The notes below the pieces were generated by a model that was not told the origin of the DNA, ran no database searches, and saw only the letters and a list, made by a program, of their open reading frames with translations. Made by a program: the position numbers and the translations under genes. From contig NZ_SOBG01000003.1 in NCBI RefSeq assembly GCF_004365575.1, forward strand, positions 62,001-126,000: 64,000 nucleotides of DNA, read 5' to 3'. Source of the DNA: Hypnocyclicus thermotrophus. GTDB lineage: Bacteria > Fusobacteriota > Fusobacteriia > Fusobacteriales > Fusobacteriaceae. Positions 16,832 through 26,240 of this stretch are shown here, piece by piece; within the stretch, counting starts at the first letter, position 1, and every line of letters starts with the position of its first letter.

Positions 16832-17282
16832 GATTTTTTTCATCAACTAACAAATCATACATTTGACTCCCTTTTACAGCTAATCTATCTGCTATCTCAT
16901 TATATCTATCTCCGTTATGTCCTTTTACATGAAAAAATTCTATTTTTTTAAAACCTTTTTTTAAATTATATAATTTCATCCATAAATCATAATTTTTTTT
17001 AATTTTTCCTTTTTTTATCCAATCATGTATCCATATGTTTATTCCGTTTACCACATAACTACTATCTGAATATACTTTTATTGGAATATCTTTTCTTTTT
17101 AATTGTTTTAATGCTTCTATTACCGCCATTAATTCCATTCTATTATTTGTAGTATTTTTATATCCACCAAATATTTCTTTTATTTTACCTTTATACATCA
17201 ATACAGCACCATAACCACCAGTATTTTCTTTTTCTTGATTATTTGCACATGCTCCATCTGTATATATTATAATTTCTTCCAA
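16824..17282 (-). CDS. rnhA: Ribonuclease HI
   Basis: RNase HI cleaves RNA in RNA-DNA hybrids, removing primers and R-loops. The 152-residue protein has the four carboxylates: Asp9 in YTDGA, Glu50 in NRMEL, Asp73 in YSDSSYVVNGI and Asp132 in NEIADRLA. His122 lies in KGHNGD. There is no N-terminal hybrid-binding domain, as in the E. coli enzyme. GGAG lies upstream of ATG 17282. It is divergent from the pel operon and upstream of the metE leader, with which it shares no functional link. Confidence 0.96.
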   Translation of the reverse strand: MEEIIIYTDGACANNQEKENTGGYGAVLMYKGKIKEIFGGYKNTTNNRMELMAVIEALKQLKRKDIPIKVYSDSSYVVNGINIWIHDWIKKGKIKKNYDLWMKLYNLKKGFKKIEFFHVKGHNGDRYNEIADRLAVKGSQMYDLLVDEKNLD

Positions 17283-17319
17283 AATAAATCTCCTTTTTTA
17301 ATATTTTCTTAATATCAAC

Positions 17320-17365
17320 AGTTTATAATATAATATTATACTAGTTTATAATATAATATTATACT
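17320..17365. repeat. Perfect 23-bp tandem repeat, two copies
   Basis: Bases 17320-17342 are repeated exactly at 17343-17365. Each unit contains the self-complementary core TATAATATTATA. It lies between rnhA and the pel operon, about 90 bp upstream of the first pel ribosome site, where tandem operators could sit. AT-only slippage is the simpler explanation. Confidence 0.75.
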
Positions 17366-17450
17366 TGATTTATACTATTTTATCAAATATAATAATTAAA
17401 AGACTTTAGTATATTAATATAATAACCTATAGCTTAAGGAGACATCTTAT

Positions 17451-17614
17451 ATGAAAAAAAATTTTTCCATCTTAAAAATATCATTTTAAACAATTTAAAA
17501 ATAAATGACAAAAATATAAATAATCTATTTATTAGTTCAATGTTTATTTTTTCTTATGACAAAAACACTCAAAAAGTTTTAAATGAAAAAAATAAAATCA
17601 ATTTCAATTGGTAA
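17451..17614 (+). pseudogene. Frameshifted short reading frame before pelD (possible pelD 5' end)
   Basis: AAGGAG (17436-17441) is well placed for ATG 17451, but that frame stops at once after an A8 run. One frame over, the sequence stays open from 17453 to TAA 17612-17614, with a protein-like composition (KKFFHLKNIILNNL start). pelD itself starts at 17583 with no ribosome site. One extra A in the A8 run and one fewer in the later A7 run (17584-17590) would join ATG 17451 to pelD as a longer N-terminus. Alternatively it is a separate small ORF. Decisive: sequence of a related strain. Confidence 0.35.
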
Positions 17615-18902
17615 TATCAAATACAAAAATATAGAAATTAATTCTGAAAAAAATAATATTATAAAAAAAATTATATTCCTTATAGTTGAATCAATTATTC
17701 TTTTTGGAGGTATTTTTACTTATTACTTTTATTTTTCACCATTTAAAGAAACATTTATTAATTTAAATATTCATCCCTATATAATAATTATTGCATTAAT
17801 TGCTATTCGATATGGAAATTATCTAACATTAATCTCAAGTACTATTGCAAGTGGATTTTTTATTTTTAGTTATTATTTATTAGACAAAGATATTATTATT
17901 TTCTTTAATGATTTTTCTCATTATAAATTTTTGTTAATGTTTTATATTACAGGTATTTTTATTGGTAAAGTAAAAGATGATCATACAGACAAAATAAATA
18001 CTTTAACAAAAAAAATTGAAATTTTAGAAGAGAATTATGATAAATTACGTGATACATTTGATAAAAACGAATTTATAAAAAAAGAATTGAAAAAACAAAT
18101 TATAACATCAGAAGAAAGTATTTTTTCTCTTTATGAAATAGCTAATTCAATGGAAAAACTCGATTCAGAAGAAGTTTTCACAGAGATAATAGGTGTTATT
18201 ATAAAATTTCTAAAAGCTAAAACTGTCTCATATTATACATTAAATAATTATAAAAATTTTCTTAGATTAAAAATACGTTACGGTAATAATTTTACTTTGC
18301 CTTCATCTATTGATATCAAACATGAAAAATTTTCTTATTTAAAAAACATTATAGAGAATAGATCTTATTATAAAATTTCTAATAACAATAATGATACTCC
18401 TATTATGAGTGCGCCAATTATAGCAGGAAATGAAATTCTAGGAATAATAAATATAGAAGAATTGGATTTTGAATATACAACGGAATATACTTTTAATCTA
18501 TTTAAAATAATAATTGATTGGACAAATAATGCTTTAGAAAAAGCAGAAAACTATAAACTTGCATCAGAAGGAAAGGTAAAAATAGAAAAATATTATAAAA
18601 ACACTAAAATTTATAAAAAAGAATATTTTAATAAAAGAGTATTATTAGAAGAAGAAAGAAAAATTAAATATAATTTAAATTATATTATTTTAGAATGTAA
18701 AAATAATTTAAATTTTTCTATACTTGAAATTGAAGAAAAATTTAGAAAAGTAATACGAGATGTGGATATTTTAGGATATGATGAAGATAAAAAAATAATT
18801 TCTATTTTATTACCTGCAACTAATATAAAATATTTGGATATAATAAAAGAAAGAATAGAATCAAAATTAGATTCTGAATTGGTGGTATATCATGCAAAAT
18901 AA
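17583..18902 (+). CDS. pelD: Pel polysaccharide c-di-GMP receptor PelD
   Basis: PelD is the inner-membrane subunit that activates Pel synthesis on binding cyclic-di-GMP. The 439-residue protein has four hydrophobic helices (about 28-48, 63-82, 84-101, 113-129) and a coiled-coil stretch (135-175). A GAF-like domain follows (about 180-320), then a degenerate GGDEF domain. The GGDEF signature is replaced by DEDKK, so it cannot make c-di-GMP. The inhibitory-site motif RxxD is kept as Arg392-Asp-Val-Asp395, the residues PelD uses to bind the nucleotide. ATG 17583 has no ribosome site, so the true 5' end may be at 17451. The stop overlaps the pelA start. Confidence 0.85.
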   Translation: MKKIKSISIGNIKYKNIEINSEKNNIIKKIIFLIVESIILFGGIFTYYFYFSPFKETFINLNIHPYIIIIALIAIRYGNYLTLISSTIASGFFIFSYYLLDKDIIIFFNDFSHYKFLLMFYITGIFIGKVKDDHTDKINTLTKKIEILEENYDKLRDTFDKNEFIKKELKKQIITSEESIFSLYEIANSMEKLDSEEVFTEIIGVIIKFLKAKTVSYYTLNNYKNFLRLKIRYGNNFTLPSSIDIKHEKFSYLKNIIENRSYYKISNNNNDTPIMSAPIIAGNEILGIINIEELDFEYTTEYTFNLFKIIIDWTNNALEKAENYKLASEGKVKIEKYYKNTKIYKKEYFNKRVLLEEERKIKYNLNYIILECKNNLNFSILEIEEKFRKVIRDVDILGYDEDKKIISILLPATNIKYLDIIKERIESKLDSELVVYHAK

Positions 18903-20715
18903 AAATAAAGTCTTAATATTAATTATTACTATTTTTATTACTGGTTTTTCTATTCAATTATTTCGTATAATAAATACAAATAGTTTGTTTAAGGTAAAAC
19001 AGCCTAAAACTCAAAATAATTTTTCTTATTCTTCTAGTAAATCTAAATTGAAAAACTATGATAAAATATATATTTTATTTAATAAAAATAATACTGATAT
19101 TAATAGTGTTTATTATAATTTAATAACAGTATTAAAACAAGCAAAAATTGAGTATATCAACATAGAAATAAATGATCCACTCCCAAAAATTAAGAAAAAT
19201 GATCTATTATTAATAACAACAGAAAAAATTAACATCTCTAAAAAAAATCTTAGAAATTTAACTAATATTGGAGTAAATATTGGGTTTTTAATTAGAACCA
19301 GCAAAAAAAATATACAAGAATTTATTGGTATAAAACCAAAAATTTATAAATATAATATAAAAAATGGAATAAAATTCAAAAAAAATATATTTCCAAAATT
19401 AAGTGATATCTCTTTGAATTCGGATGTTATTTTACATTCACTTTTAAATATAACAAAAAATGATTTTAATTCAAATATTGATATAATAGCAGAGACTGCA
19501 GAAAATAATCCTATTATTTGGATAAATAAATATAATAAAAGTAAAATTTTATTTGTTAATTCTAGCCTTTTTCAAGACAAATTAAACCGTGGATTAATGC
19601 TTCAATTGATTACCTCTATAAATAATAATTTTTTACCCTTTATATTTAATGCAAAACTTATACATATTGATGATTTCCCAGCTCCAATAAAACAAGGAAA
19701 AGATGACATAATTTTTAAAGAATATGGGATAGATAATAGTGTATTTTTTAAAAATATTTGATTATCTGATGTATTTAATTTATTTAAAAAATATAACTTT
19801 AAACCTACAGCATTTATTATAGGACAATATAATTTAGATGTAAATAATTTCCCTGATTTTTATGAAAGTGATATAAATGATATAAATTATTTAGGAAGAA
19901 AACTTTTAGAATTTAATAGTGAACTTGGTATACATGGTTACAATCACAATTCATTAGCTACAGATACTGAAATGAACTTTAAAGATTATGGATACAATCC
20001 GTGGCCTTCACAAGAAAAAATGGAAGAATCACTTAGAAAACTTAAAGACTTAATTTATTCAATATACGGTAAAATACCTATTTATTCATATGTTCCCCCT
20101 TCAAATATTATAGGAATTAAAGGACAAAAAGCAATCAAAAATGTATTTCCAGAAATAAAGGTATATGCTGGACTTTACATTGCTTCACAAGAAAAAGGTG
20201 TTCTTTTACAAGAATTTGGACCAAATAAAATAGTTAATGGTGTCTATAATCTACCTAGAATAAGCTCTGGATATATTTATGATAATTCTCAATTATGGAA
20301 TATATACAATGTAATTGCTCAATTTGGATATTTTAATCATTTTATTCATCCCGATGATTTATTATCTAAAGAACGTTCTAAAAATATGACTTGGAGAGAA
20401 TTGTATAAAAATTTCTCTTTACTTTTAAATGATGTTCATAAATCATTTTCTTTTTTAAGACCTATGACTACAATAGAATTTTATAATAGTTATAAGTCTA
20501 ATAAACAATTAAAGGTTTATTCAAAACAAGAAAACAATAAAATTTTTCTAAATTATAAAATGGCCGTATTTCCTGTACATCATTATTTTAAAAATTATAA
20601 AAAAATAAAATCAATTACTGGTGGAAACTATAAATTATTATTTTCAAATGATGAATACTATCTTTATTTAATAACATCTACTTCTAATGATGTTGTAATC
20701 GAATTAGAAAATTAG
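18892..20715 (+). pseudogene. pelA: PelA-like deacetylase interrupted by an in-frame TGA
   Basis: The 608-codon frame is continuous except for TGA at 19759-19761 (codon 290). The region has a signal-anchor helix, a Rossmann-like reductase-type domain (residues about 45-250), then a CE4-type deacetylase with IHIDDFPAPI (Asp260/261). After the stop come HGYNH (348-352) and FIHPDD. The stop separates the metal/base Asp from the two His, so the truncated product would be inactive. The surrounding residues (FFKNI-stop-LSDVF) suggest an original Trp, TGG to TGA. PelA deacetylates Pel; its usual N-terminal GH114 hydrolase is absent here and sits in a separate gene at 26241. Nonsense mutation or sequencing error are both possible. 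Confidence 0.8.
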
Positions 20716-20723
20716 GTGATTAT

Positions 20724-21698
20724 ATGTTATATACTATTTTACTTGCTATATTTTTTTTATTAGATATAAAATTTACTATTGATGCATTTTATTTTTTTTA
20801 TTATGATATACAAATTTATCTATTAATACATCTACTTTTATATTTTATCTATATTTTAGTTTCTAATTTATTAAATGAAGATACTACTTTTTTTAACTAT
20901 TTTGCATTGTGTATACCAATATTTGGTTTTTTTATGACTATTTTAAATAAACTTTTTACTAAATACCCTATACAAAATGATATAATTGATGATTATGAAA
21001 AATATTTGAAATATATAAATAACAGAAATCAACTTGAAAAAGTAAATGTTTTTGAAGAGATAAATATAATGAGTCTAGTTAACTCTCTTAATGTAAAAAA
21101 TGAAGATGATAGAAAACAAGAATTTATAAAATTTATAACTGATAATACTGATATAAAAGTTTCTATACTAAAAAAATCTATTAATTCAGATGATAAAGAG
21201 ATAGCACATTATGCCAGTACTATCCTTAGTTTTTTATCTGAAAATTTTGAAAATTTAATAGAAAATGCTCGAAAAAAATATCACATTGACAATAAAATTG
21301 AAGTTATTAATGATATTATAGATTATTATAATAAATATTTAGAATCAGAAATTATAGAAAAAGAAGTAATCCAAAACTATTATTACGAGTATTTAAAATT
21401 TTTAGATCTTGTATTAGCCGATGAAAGAATTAAAAAGAAAGAACATATTTTATTTAACAAAGCAAGAATACTATTTAAATTGAATAGATGTAAAGAAGCT
21501 TATCGACTAATAAATAAATTATTGGAAAAAAATGAAACTATTGAATATTATATGTTAAAATTACAGATATTATTTAACAGTAAAAAATGGCGAAAAATTA
21601 AAAAAATAGCACACTATATATTTAATACTCCAAAATTAAAAGATAATATTCCCGAAGAATATAAAGAAATCATAAAATTTTGGATAACATGGAAATAG
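20724..21698 (+). CDS. pelE: PelE-like membrane protein of the Pel synthesis complex
   Basis: The position between pelA and pelF and the layout identify it. The N-terminal two or three hydrophobic helices (about 1-24, 28-48, 55-75) are followed by an all-helical cytoplasmic region of about 240 residues. That region includes TPR-like units (FNKARILFKLNRCKEAYRLINK). PelE contacts PelD and PelF at the inner membrane in the known Pel systems. Length (324) is close to PelE of Pseudomonas. Sequence conservation in this family is low, so the call relies on context as well as topology. The frame is intact, unlike its neighbours. GGTG lies just before ATG 20724. Confidence 0.7.
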   Translation: MLYTILLAIFFLLDIKFTIDAFYFFYYDIQIYLLIHLLLYFIYILVSNLLNEDTTFFNYFALCIPIFGFFMTILNKLFTKYPIQNDIIDDYEKYLKYINNRNQLEKVNVFEEINIMSLVNSLNVKNEDDRKQEFIKFITDNTDIKVSILKKSINSDDKEIAHYASTILSFLSENFENLIENARKKYHIDNKIEVINDIIDYYNKYLESEIIEKEVIQNYYYEYLKFLDLVLADERIKKKEHILFNKARILFKLNRCKEAYRLINKLLEKNETIEYYMLKLQILFNSKKWRKIKKIAHYIFNTPKLKDNIPEEYKEIIKFWITWK

Positions 21699-21716
21699 AT
21701 TAGGACGTGATACAAG

Positions 21717-23139
21717 ATGAAAACAATTTGTTTATTAGCAGAATCCTATCCATATATTGCGGGTGGTGTATCTTCATGGATAAATCAATTAATCTCAGAA
21801 TTACCAGAATTTAATTTTAAAATTATATCTATTATGCCTTCTGATAAAGAATTTACTGAATATAAATATAAAATTCCTAAAAATATAATTTCTATTGATA
21901 CATTTTATTTACAAGATTTTAAAAAATTTTCTGCTACACCAAAAGAAAAAAAAATAAAATTATCAAAACAAGAATTAATTACATTAAAAAAATTTATACG
22001 ATTTGACCCTTCTATTAATTGGAAAACTTTTTCTAACTTAATTAGAAATATTGAAAAAAATAGGAACCAGTGTAGATTTTTTAAAAAGTAAAATCTTTTG
22101 GAATTTAATTATTGAATATTATAAAGATAAATTTCCAGAAGAAGGATTTAATGAGTTTTATTGGACAATATCATCAATGTTTTTATTTTTTATAACTGTT
22201 ATGCAACATAATCTCCCAAAAGCTGATATTTATCACGCGGTGTCTACTGGTTATCCTGGATTATTAGGGCTAATTGCTTCTCAAAGTTATAATAAAAAAT
22301 TTATATTAACTGAACATGGAATTTATGCAAGAGAGAGAGAAGAAGACATTATAAAAGCTGATTGGATTCGAAAAAAATATAAAAAATTATGGATAGATTT
22401 ATTTTATTTTATTTAAATTGGTGCATATAAAAATGCCGACGTAACTATTTCATTATTTAATGCCAATAAAAAAATACAATTAAAATATGGTAGTAAAAAA
22501 GAAAGTACTATAGTTATTCCAAATGGAGTTGATTTAAAAAGATATAATATTGAAAAAATTAAACATAAAAAATTTAATATTGGTGCTGTCGTTAGAGTTG
22601 TCCCTATAAAAGATATAAAAACATTAATTAGAAGTTTTAAAATTGTAATAAACAAATTAAAAACTACTGATATAAAATTATATATTATGGGGCCTTACGA
22701 AGAAAACTTGGAATATTATAAAGAATGTGTAGATTTAGTTAAATTTTTAGATCTAGAAAATTTAGTTATATTTACAGGAATAATTAACGTAAGTGAATAT
22801 TTAAAAAAAATAGATTTACTTGTACTTAGTTCTATTTCAGAAGCACAACCACTTGTAATTTTAGAAGGACTTGCTTCTGAAATTCCTTTTGTTTCTACAG
22901 ATGTTGGTGCTTGTAAAGAATTATTGTATGGAAATGAACAGGACAAATTAGGAAAGGCAGGAATAATTGTCCCGCCATTTTCTCCAAAAGAAATGAGTGA
23001 AGCTATTATAAAATTATATAAAAACAGAGAGTTACTCTATAAAATGGGTAAGATTGGTCGAAAAAGAATTGAAAAATATTATACAAAAGAATCTTTTATT
23101 AAACAATATAGAGATTTATACATGAAAATAGGTAATTAA
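21717..23139 (+). pseudogene. pelF: PelF glycosyltransferase (GT4) broken by a frameshift and a stop codon
   Basis: PelF is the cytosolic UDP-sugar transferase that polymerises Pel. The frame from 21717 shows AESYPYIAGGVSSWINQLI, typical of PelF. At the A7 run 22053-22059 the frame must drop one base to continue into VDFLKSKIFWNLI. A TAA at 22414-22416 then interrupts that frame just before GAYKNADVTISLFNANK. Downstream the enzyme continues with IPNGVDLKRYN and the GT4 EX7E region EAQPLVILEGL. Restored length would be about 473 residues, normal for PelF. Two independent lesions make a functional product unlikely, unless they are assembly errors. Confidence 0.85.
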
Positions 23140-23140
23140 T

Positions 23141-26100
23141 ATGGCAGGGATTGGTTTTGAATTAAAAAAAATGTTTGGAAAAGATGATACATTAACTAAA
23201 AGAGTAAAAGCCTATACTTATTCTACATTTGTATCAGCTGGACCCTGGATAATAACTATATTAGTTTTAAATATATTTTCAATTATTTCAAATTCTTTTT
23301 TTAGTGAATTAGTTGAAAAGAGTTTATTTATGGGAAGTATAGTCTATAGCTTTATATTTTCTCAAATAATTACAACACCTTGGCAAATGTTAATTACTAG
23401 ATACATATCAGATGAACTTTACATAAAACGTTATAGCAACATAAAAGCTTCATTTATTGGATTAACTAAAATTGTAATTATTTTATCATTTTTAACAGGT
23501 TATTTATATTATCTTAATAAAGATATTCCTTATTATTACAAATATATATCTATTTCATTACTTGTAATTACTTCACTTACATGGATAATTATGGTATTTT
23601 TAAGTAGTATAAAAAATTATAAATCTATATCAAATTCATTTATATTAGGTGGTACAATAGCTATAATATTGGAAATAATATTTTTAAAATATCCAATTAA
23701 TTTTGTTATATTTAAAAGCTCTACAAATATGCTTTTTGCTTATACCATAGGCATGTTTTTTACATATATGGGACTTGTTTATAGTTTTTTCAATACCTTT
23801 TCAGAAAAATCAGGAAAACAATTTGATTTTATTAGATATTTATCAAAATTTCCTTCAATATTTTTTATAGGACTTTTTTATATACTTGGATTATGGATAG
23901 ATGACATTTTAATTTGGTTTAGTTTTTTAGGAATTAACATAAAAAATATTTTTAGATTTTCACCGCTTTATGATACTGCTATATTTTGGGCTTATTTTAT
24001 TACTATTCCATCTTATGTACTTTTTGTAATAAAAATGGAAGTAAGTTTTTATGATAAATATAAAAAATATTTTTCGTTAATTTCACATAATGGTAATTTA
24101 GACGATATTGAGTCTGCAAGAAAAGATATGAAAACTACATTATATAAAGAATTAATACATCTCTTTGAAATACAAACTATTATTACTATTACTGCTATTG
24201 TTCTAGTAAATAAAGTTGTTGCCATTTTTAATTTACCTTTATTATTAGTACAAATATTTAAAATTTCAGCACTTGGTTCTTTATGTAATGTATTTATTTT
24301 AATAATTATTTTAATAATGCTATATTTTGAATATCGAAAACAAGCATTATTTATTGCTTTTTTATTTTTATTTTTTAATACTTTTTTTACTTTAATTTTT
24401 ATACCATTTGGTAGTAATTTTTTTGGTGCTGGATACTTTATTGCTACATTTACTACTTTAATAATTGCCCTGATTTTATTAGTTTATTCTCTAAAAGAAA
24501 TAAATTATTATACTTTTTTTAGACAACCAATATTTTCAGTCATTAAGAAAAACAATTTCAATTTCAATGGAATAAACAATATCATTTTAAAATTTAAAAC
24601 TTTTTTTTCAAATAGAAAAGTATCGTTAATAACACTAATTCTTTTAGGATTTTTAATATCTTATTCTGCAATAGTATATTATGATCCTGATAATGCTGAA
24701 AAAAGAAAACAAGATTTGATTACTAAATTAAATATATTTTTAGAAAAAAATAAACCTTCAGTTATTTTAGGGCGTGAAAGAAAAAATCTTACAAATATTA
24801 ACAGTGGTGTTCTTATAATTAATAATAAAAACAGTAATAAAAATAATAAAAACAAAACAATTATTCAAAAAAATCCAATTATTTTTAATACATATAATTT
24901 ATCTACAAAACCATCTCAAAATTTACCTAATGAATTATCTATTGACTTTAAAAATAATAACCTTTTTTCAAAAATAAATAATGATATAGATTCAAATGAA
25001 ATTTTTAATAACACAAAAAAAGATGTTAAAACATTAAAAAGTAAGATACAAGAGGATATAAATCAAAAAAATAATTTAATTATTAATAGCAAACTAAGCG
25101 AAGAATCACTTCAAAACAATAAAAAAACTAATAATAATATTAAAAACTCCCAAAATATTCAAAAAGATAAGAAAATAGAAAATAATATTATCGTTGATTC
25201 AATAAAGAAAAAAGAAAAAAATATATCTATTGTAAATAAACTTTACGGATATAATACTTTTCAAAAAAATTTATACTATGATGAAGGTTTAAATAATATA
25301 TTTAACTATAACAAAAATAATTTAAAATTTTTATCAAATACTTTTTTAGGTTTAAATAGTAATTCTAATTACTTGTATAATAGATTTTATCTAGAATACA
25401 TTAAAAATAATAATATTTTTGGTTATAAAAATAGCTTTTCTATTGGGAATATAGGAGAATCAAACAAATTATCAGTACTAAAAGAATATGATGATATATT
25501 TTTAGTAGATAGCTTAATTTATAGAGATTTATATTCGGTCAAAAATAATGATTATGGAAATATTAATACAGAATTTATAAATTCACTGTATTTTATTAAT
25601 AAAAATTTTAAAATTGCTACTTACTATTCAAAAGAAAATTTATATTATTTTAAAAATTTTACTCTGAAATATAAATTTAATAATAATTTTGGCGTTTTTT
25701 ATATTCCAAGAAATCTAATAAATTATTTTTATAAAAATGTATTCCGTGACATAGATAATAATTCAAAATTTGATGATGGAAATAAAGATGAAATAATATT
25801 TGCTAAAGAAATACATAATAAAAAATATAATTTAGGAATTTATAACTATAAATTCCTTCATTTTATCGCTTACAAAAACACAATAGCATCTTTAAAAGAT
25901 TATATTTTTTATATTGAAAATGATTTTTTAAATAAAAGTTTAACAACTTATTATAGTGAAAATTATAAAAATTACATTTATTTAAATTATAACTACGATT
26001 CAAACAAATATTTTATTAATAATAAACAATTTTATAATAATAATGTTTATTCTTTAATTGAAATCTCTAATAATAACTATAACTTCATTTATAATCTTGG

Positions 26101-26239
26101 AAAAGAATTTGTTATTAATAATAATGTTGACATTAATTTAGGAATCGGAAATACTCCTTTTTATTCTGTATGGGATAGTTGGAGAATCAATGAAGATAAT
26201 AAATTTTATTTTTATTTAAATTTTAAAAAGGAGTTTTAA
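23141..26239 (+). CDS. pelG: PelG transporter fused to a C-terminal beta-barrel-like domain
   Basis: Residues 1-460 are PelG: start MAGIGFELKKMFG, about twelve transmembrane helices, and STFVSAGPWIITI near residue 30, all typical. PelG moves the growing Pel chain across the inner membrane and normally ends near residue 456. Here the chain continues with another hydrophobic helix (495-515) and an Asn/Lys/Ile-rich linker (516-700). A final 330-residue region of alternating short strands follows, rich in Tyr/Phe/Asn, with a Ca-site-like loop DIDNNSKFDDGNKDE (about 870-884) and a C-terminal Phe after aromatic residues. Those are marks of outer-membrane barrels. No pelB porin or pelC is present, so the extension may supply the export pore. 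Frame intact. Confidence 0.85.
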   Translation: MAGIGFELKKMFGKDDTLTKRVKAYTYSTFVSAGPWIITILVLNIFSIISNSFFSELVEKSLFMGSIVYSFIFSQIITTPWQMLITRYISDELYIKRYSNIKASFIGLTKIVIILSFLTGYLYYLNKDIPYYYKYISISLLVITSLTWIIMVFLSSIKNYKSISNSFILGGTIAIILEIIFLKYPINFVIFKSSTNMLFAYTIGMFFTYMGLVYSFFNTFSEKSGKQFDFIRYLSKFPSIFFIGLFYILGLWIDDILIWFSFLGINIKNIFRFSPLYDTAIFWAYFITIPSYVLFVIKMEVSFYDKYKKYFSLISHNGNLDDIESARKDMKTTLYKELIHLFEIQTIITITAIVLVNKVVAIFNLPLLLVQIFKISALGSLCNVFILIIILIMLYFEYRKQALFIAFLFLFFNTFFTLIFIPFGSNFFGAGYFIATFTTLIIALILLVYSLKEINYYTFFRQPIFSVIKKNNFNFNGINNIILKFKTFFSNRKVSLITLILLGFLISYSAIVYYDPDNAEKRKQDLITKLNIFLEKNKPSVILGRERKNLTNINSGVLIINNKNSNKNNKNKTIIQKNPIIFNTYNLSTKPSQNLPNELSIDFKNNNLFSKINNDIDSNEIFNNTKKDVKTLKSKIQEDINQKNNLIINSKLSEESLQNNKKTNNNIKNSQNIQKDKKIENNIIVDSIKKKEKNISIVNKLYGYNTFQKNLYYDEGLNNIFNYNKNNLKFLSNTFLGLNSNSNYLYNRFYLEYIKNNNIFGYKNSFSIGNIGESNKLSVLKEYDDIFLVDSLIYRDLYSVKNNDYGNINTEFINSLYFINKNFKIATYYSKENLYYFKNFTLKYKFNNNFGVFYIPRNLINYFYKNVFRDIDNNSKFDDGNKDEIIFAKEIHNKKYNLGIYNYKFLHFIAYKNTIASLKDYIFYIENDFLNKSLTTYYSENYKNYIYLNYNYDSNKYFINNKQFYNNNVYSLIEISNNNYNFIYNLGKEFVINNNVDINLGIGNTPFYSVWDSWRINEDNKFYFYLNFKKEF

Positions 26240-26240
26240 G

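Noticed and set aside
19759-19761. TGA read as Trp through genetic code reassignment
   Set aside because: The znuC-like gene (stop 8590-8592) and the znuA-like gene (stop 9321-9323) both end in TGA at overlaps with the next gene, and tryptophan is encoded by TGG elsewhere. Code 11 fits.
19759-19761. TGA in pelA as a selenocysteine codon
   Set aside because: The PelA family position looks like Trp, no catalytic role for Sec is known there, and no clear stem-loop follows at the expected distance.
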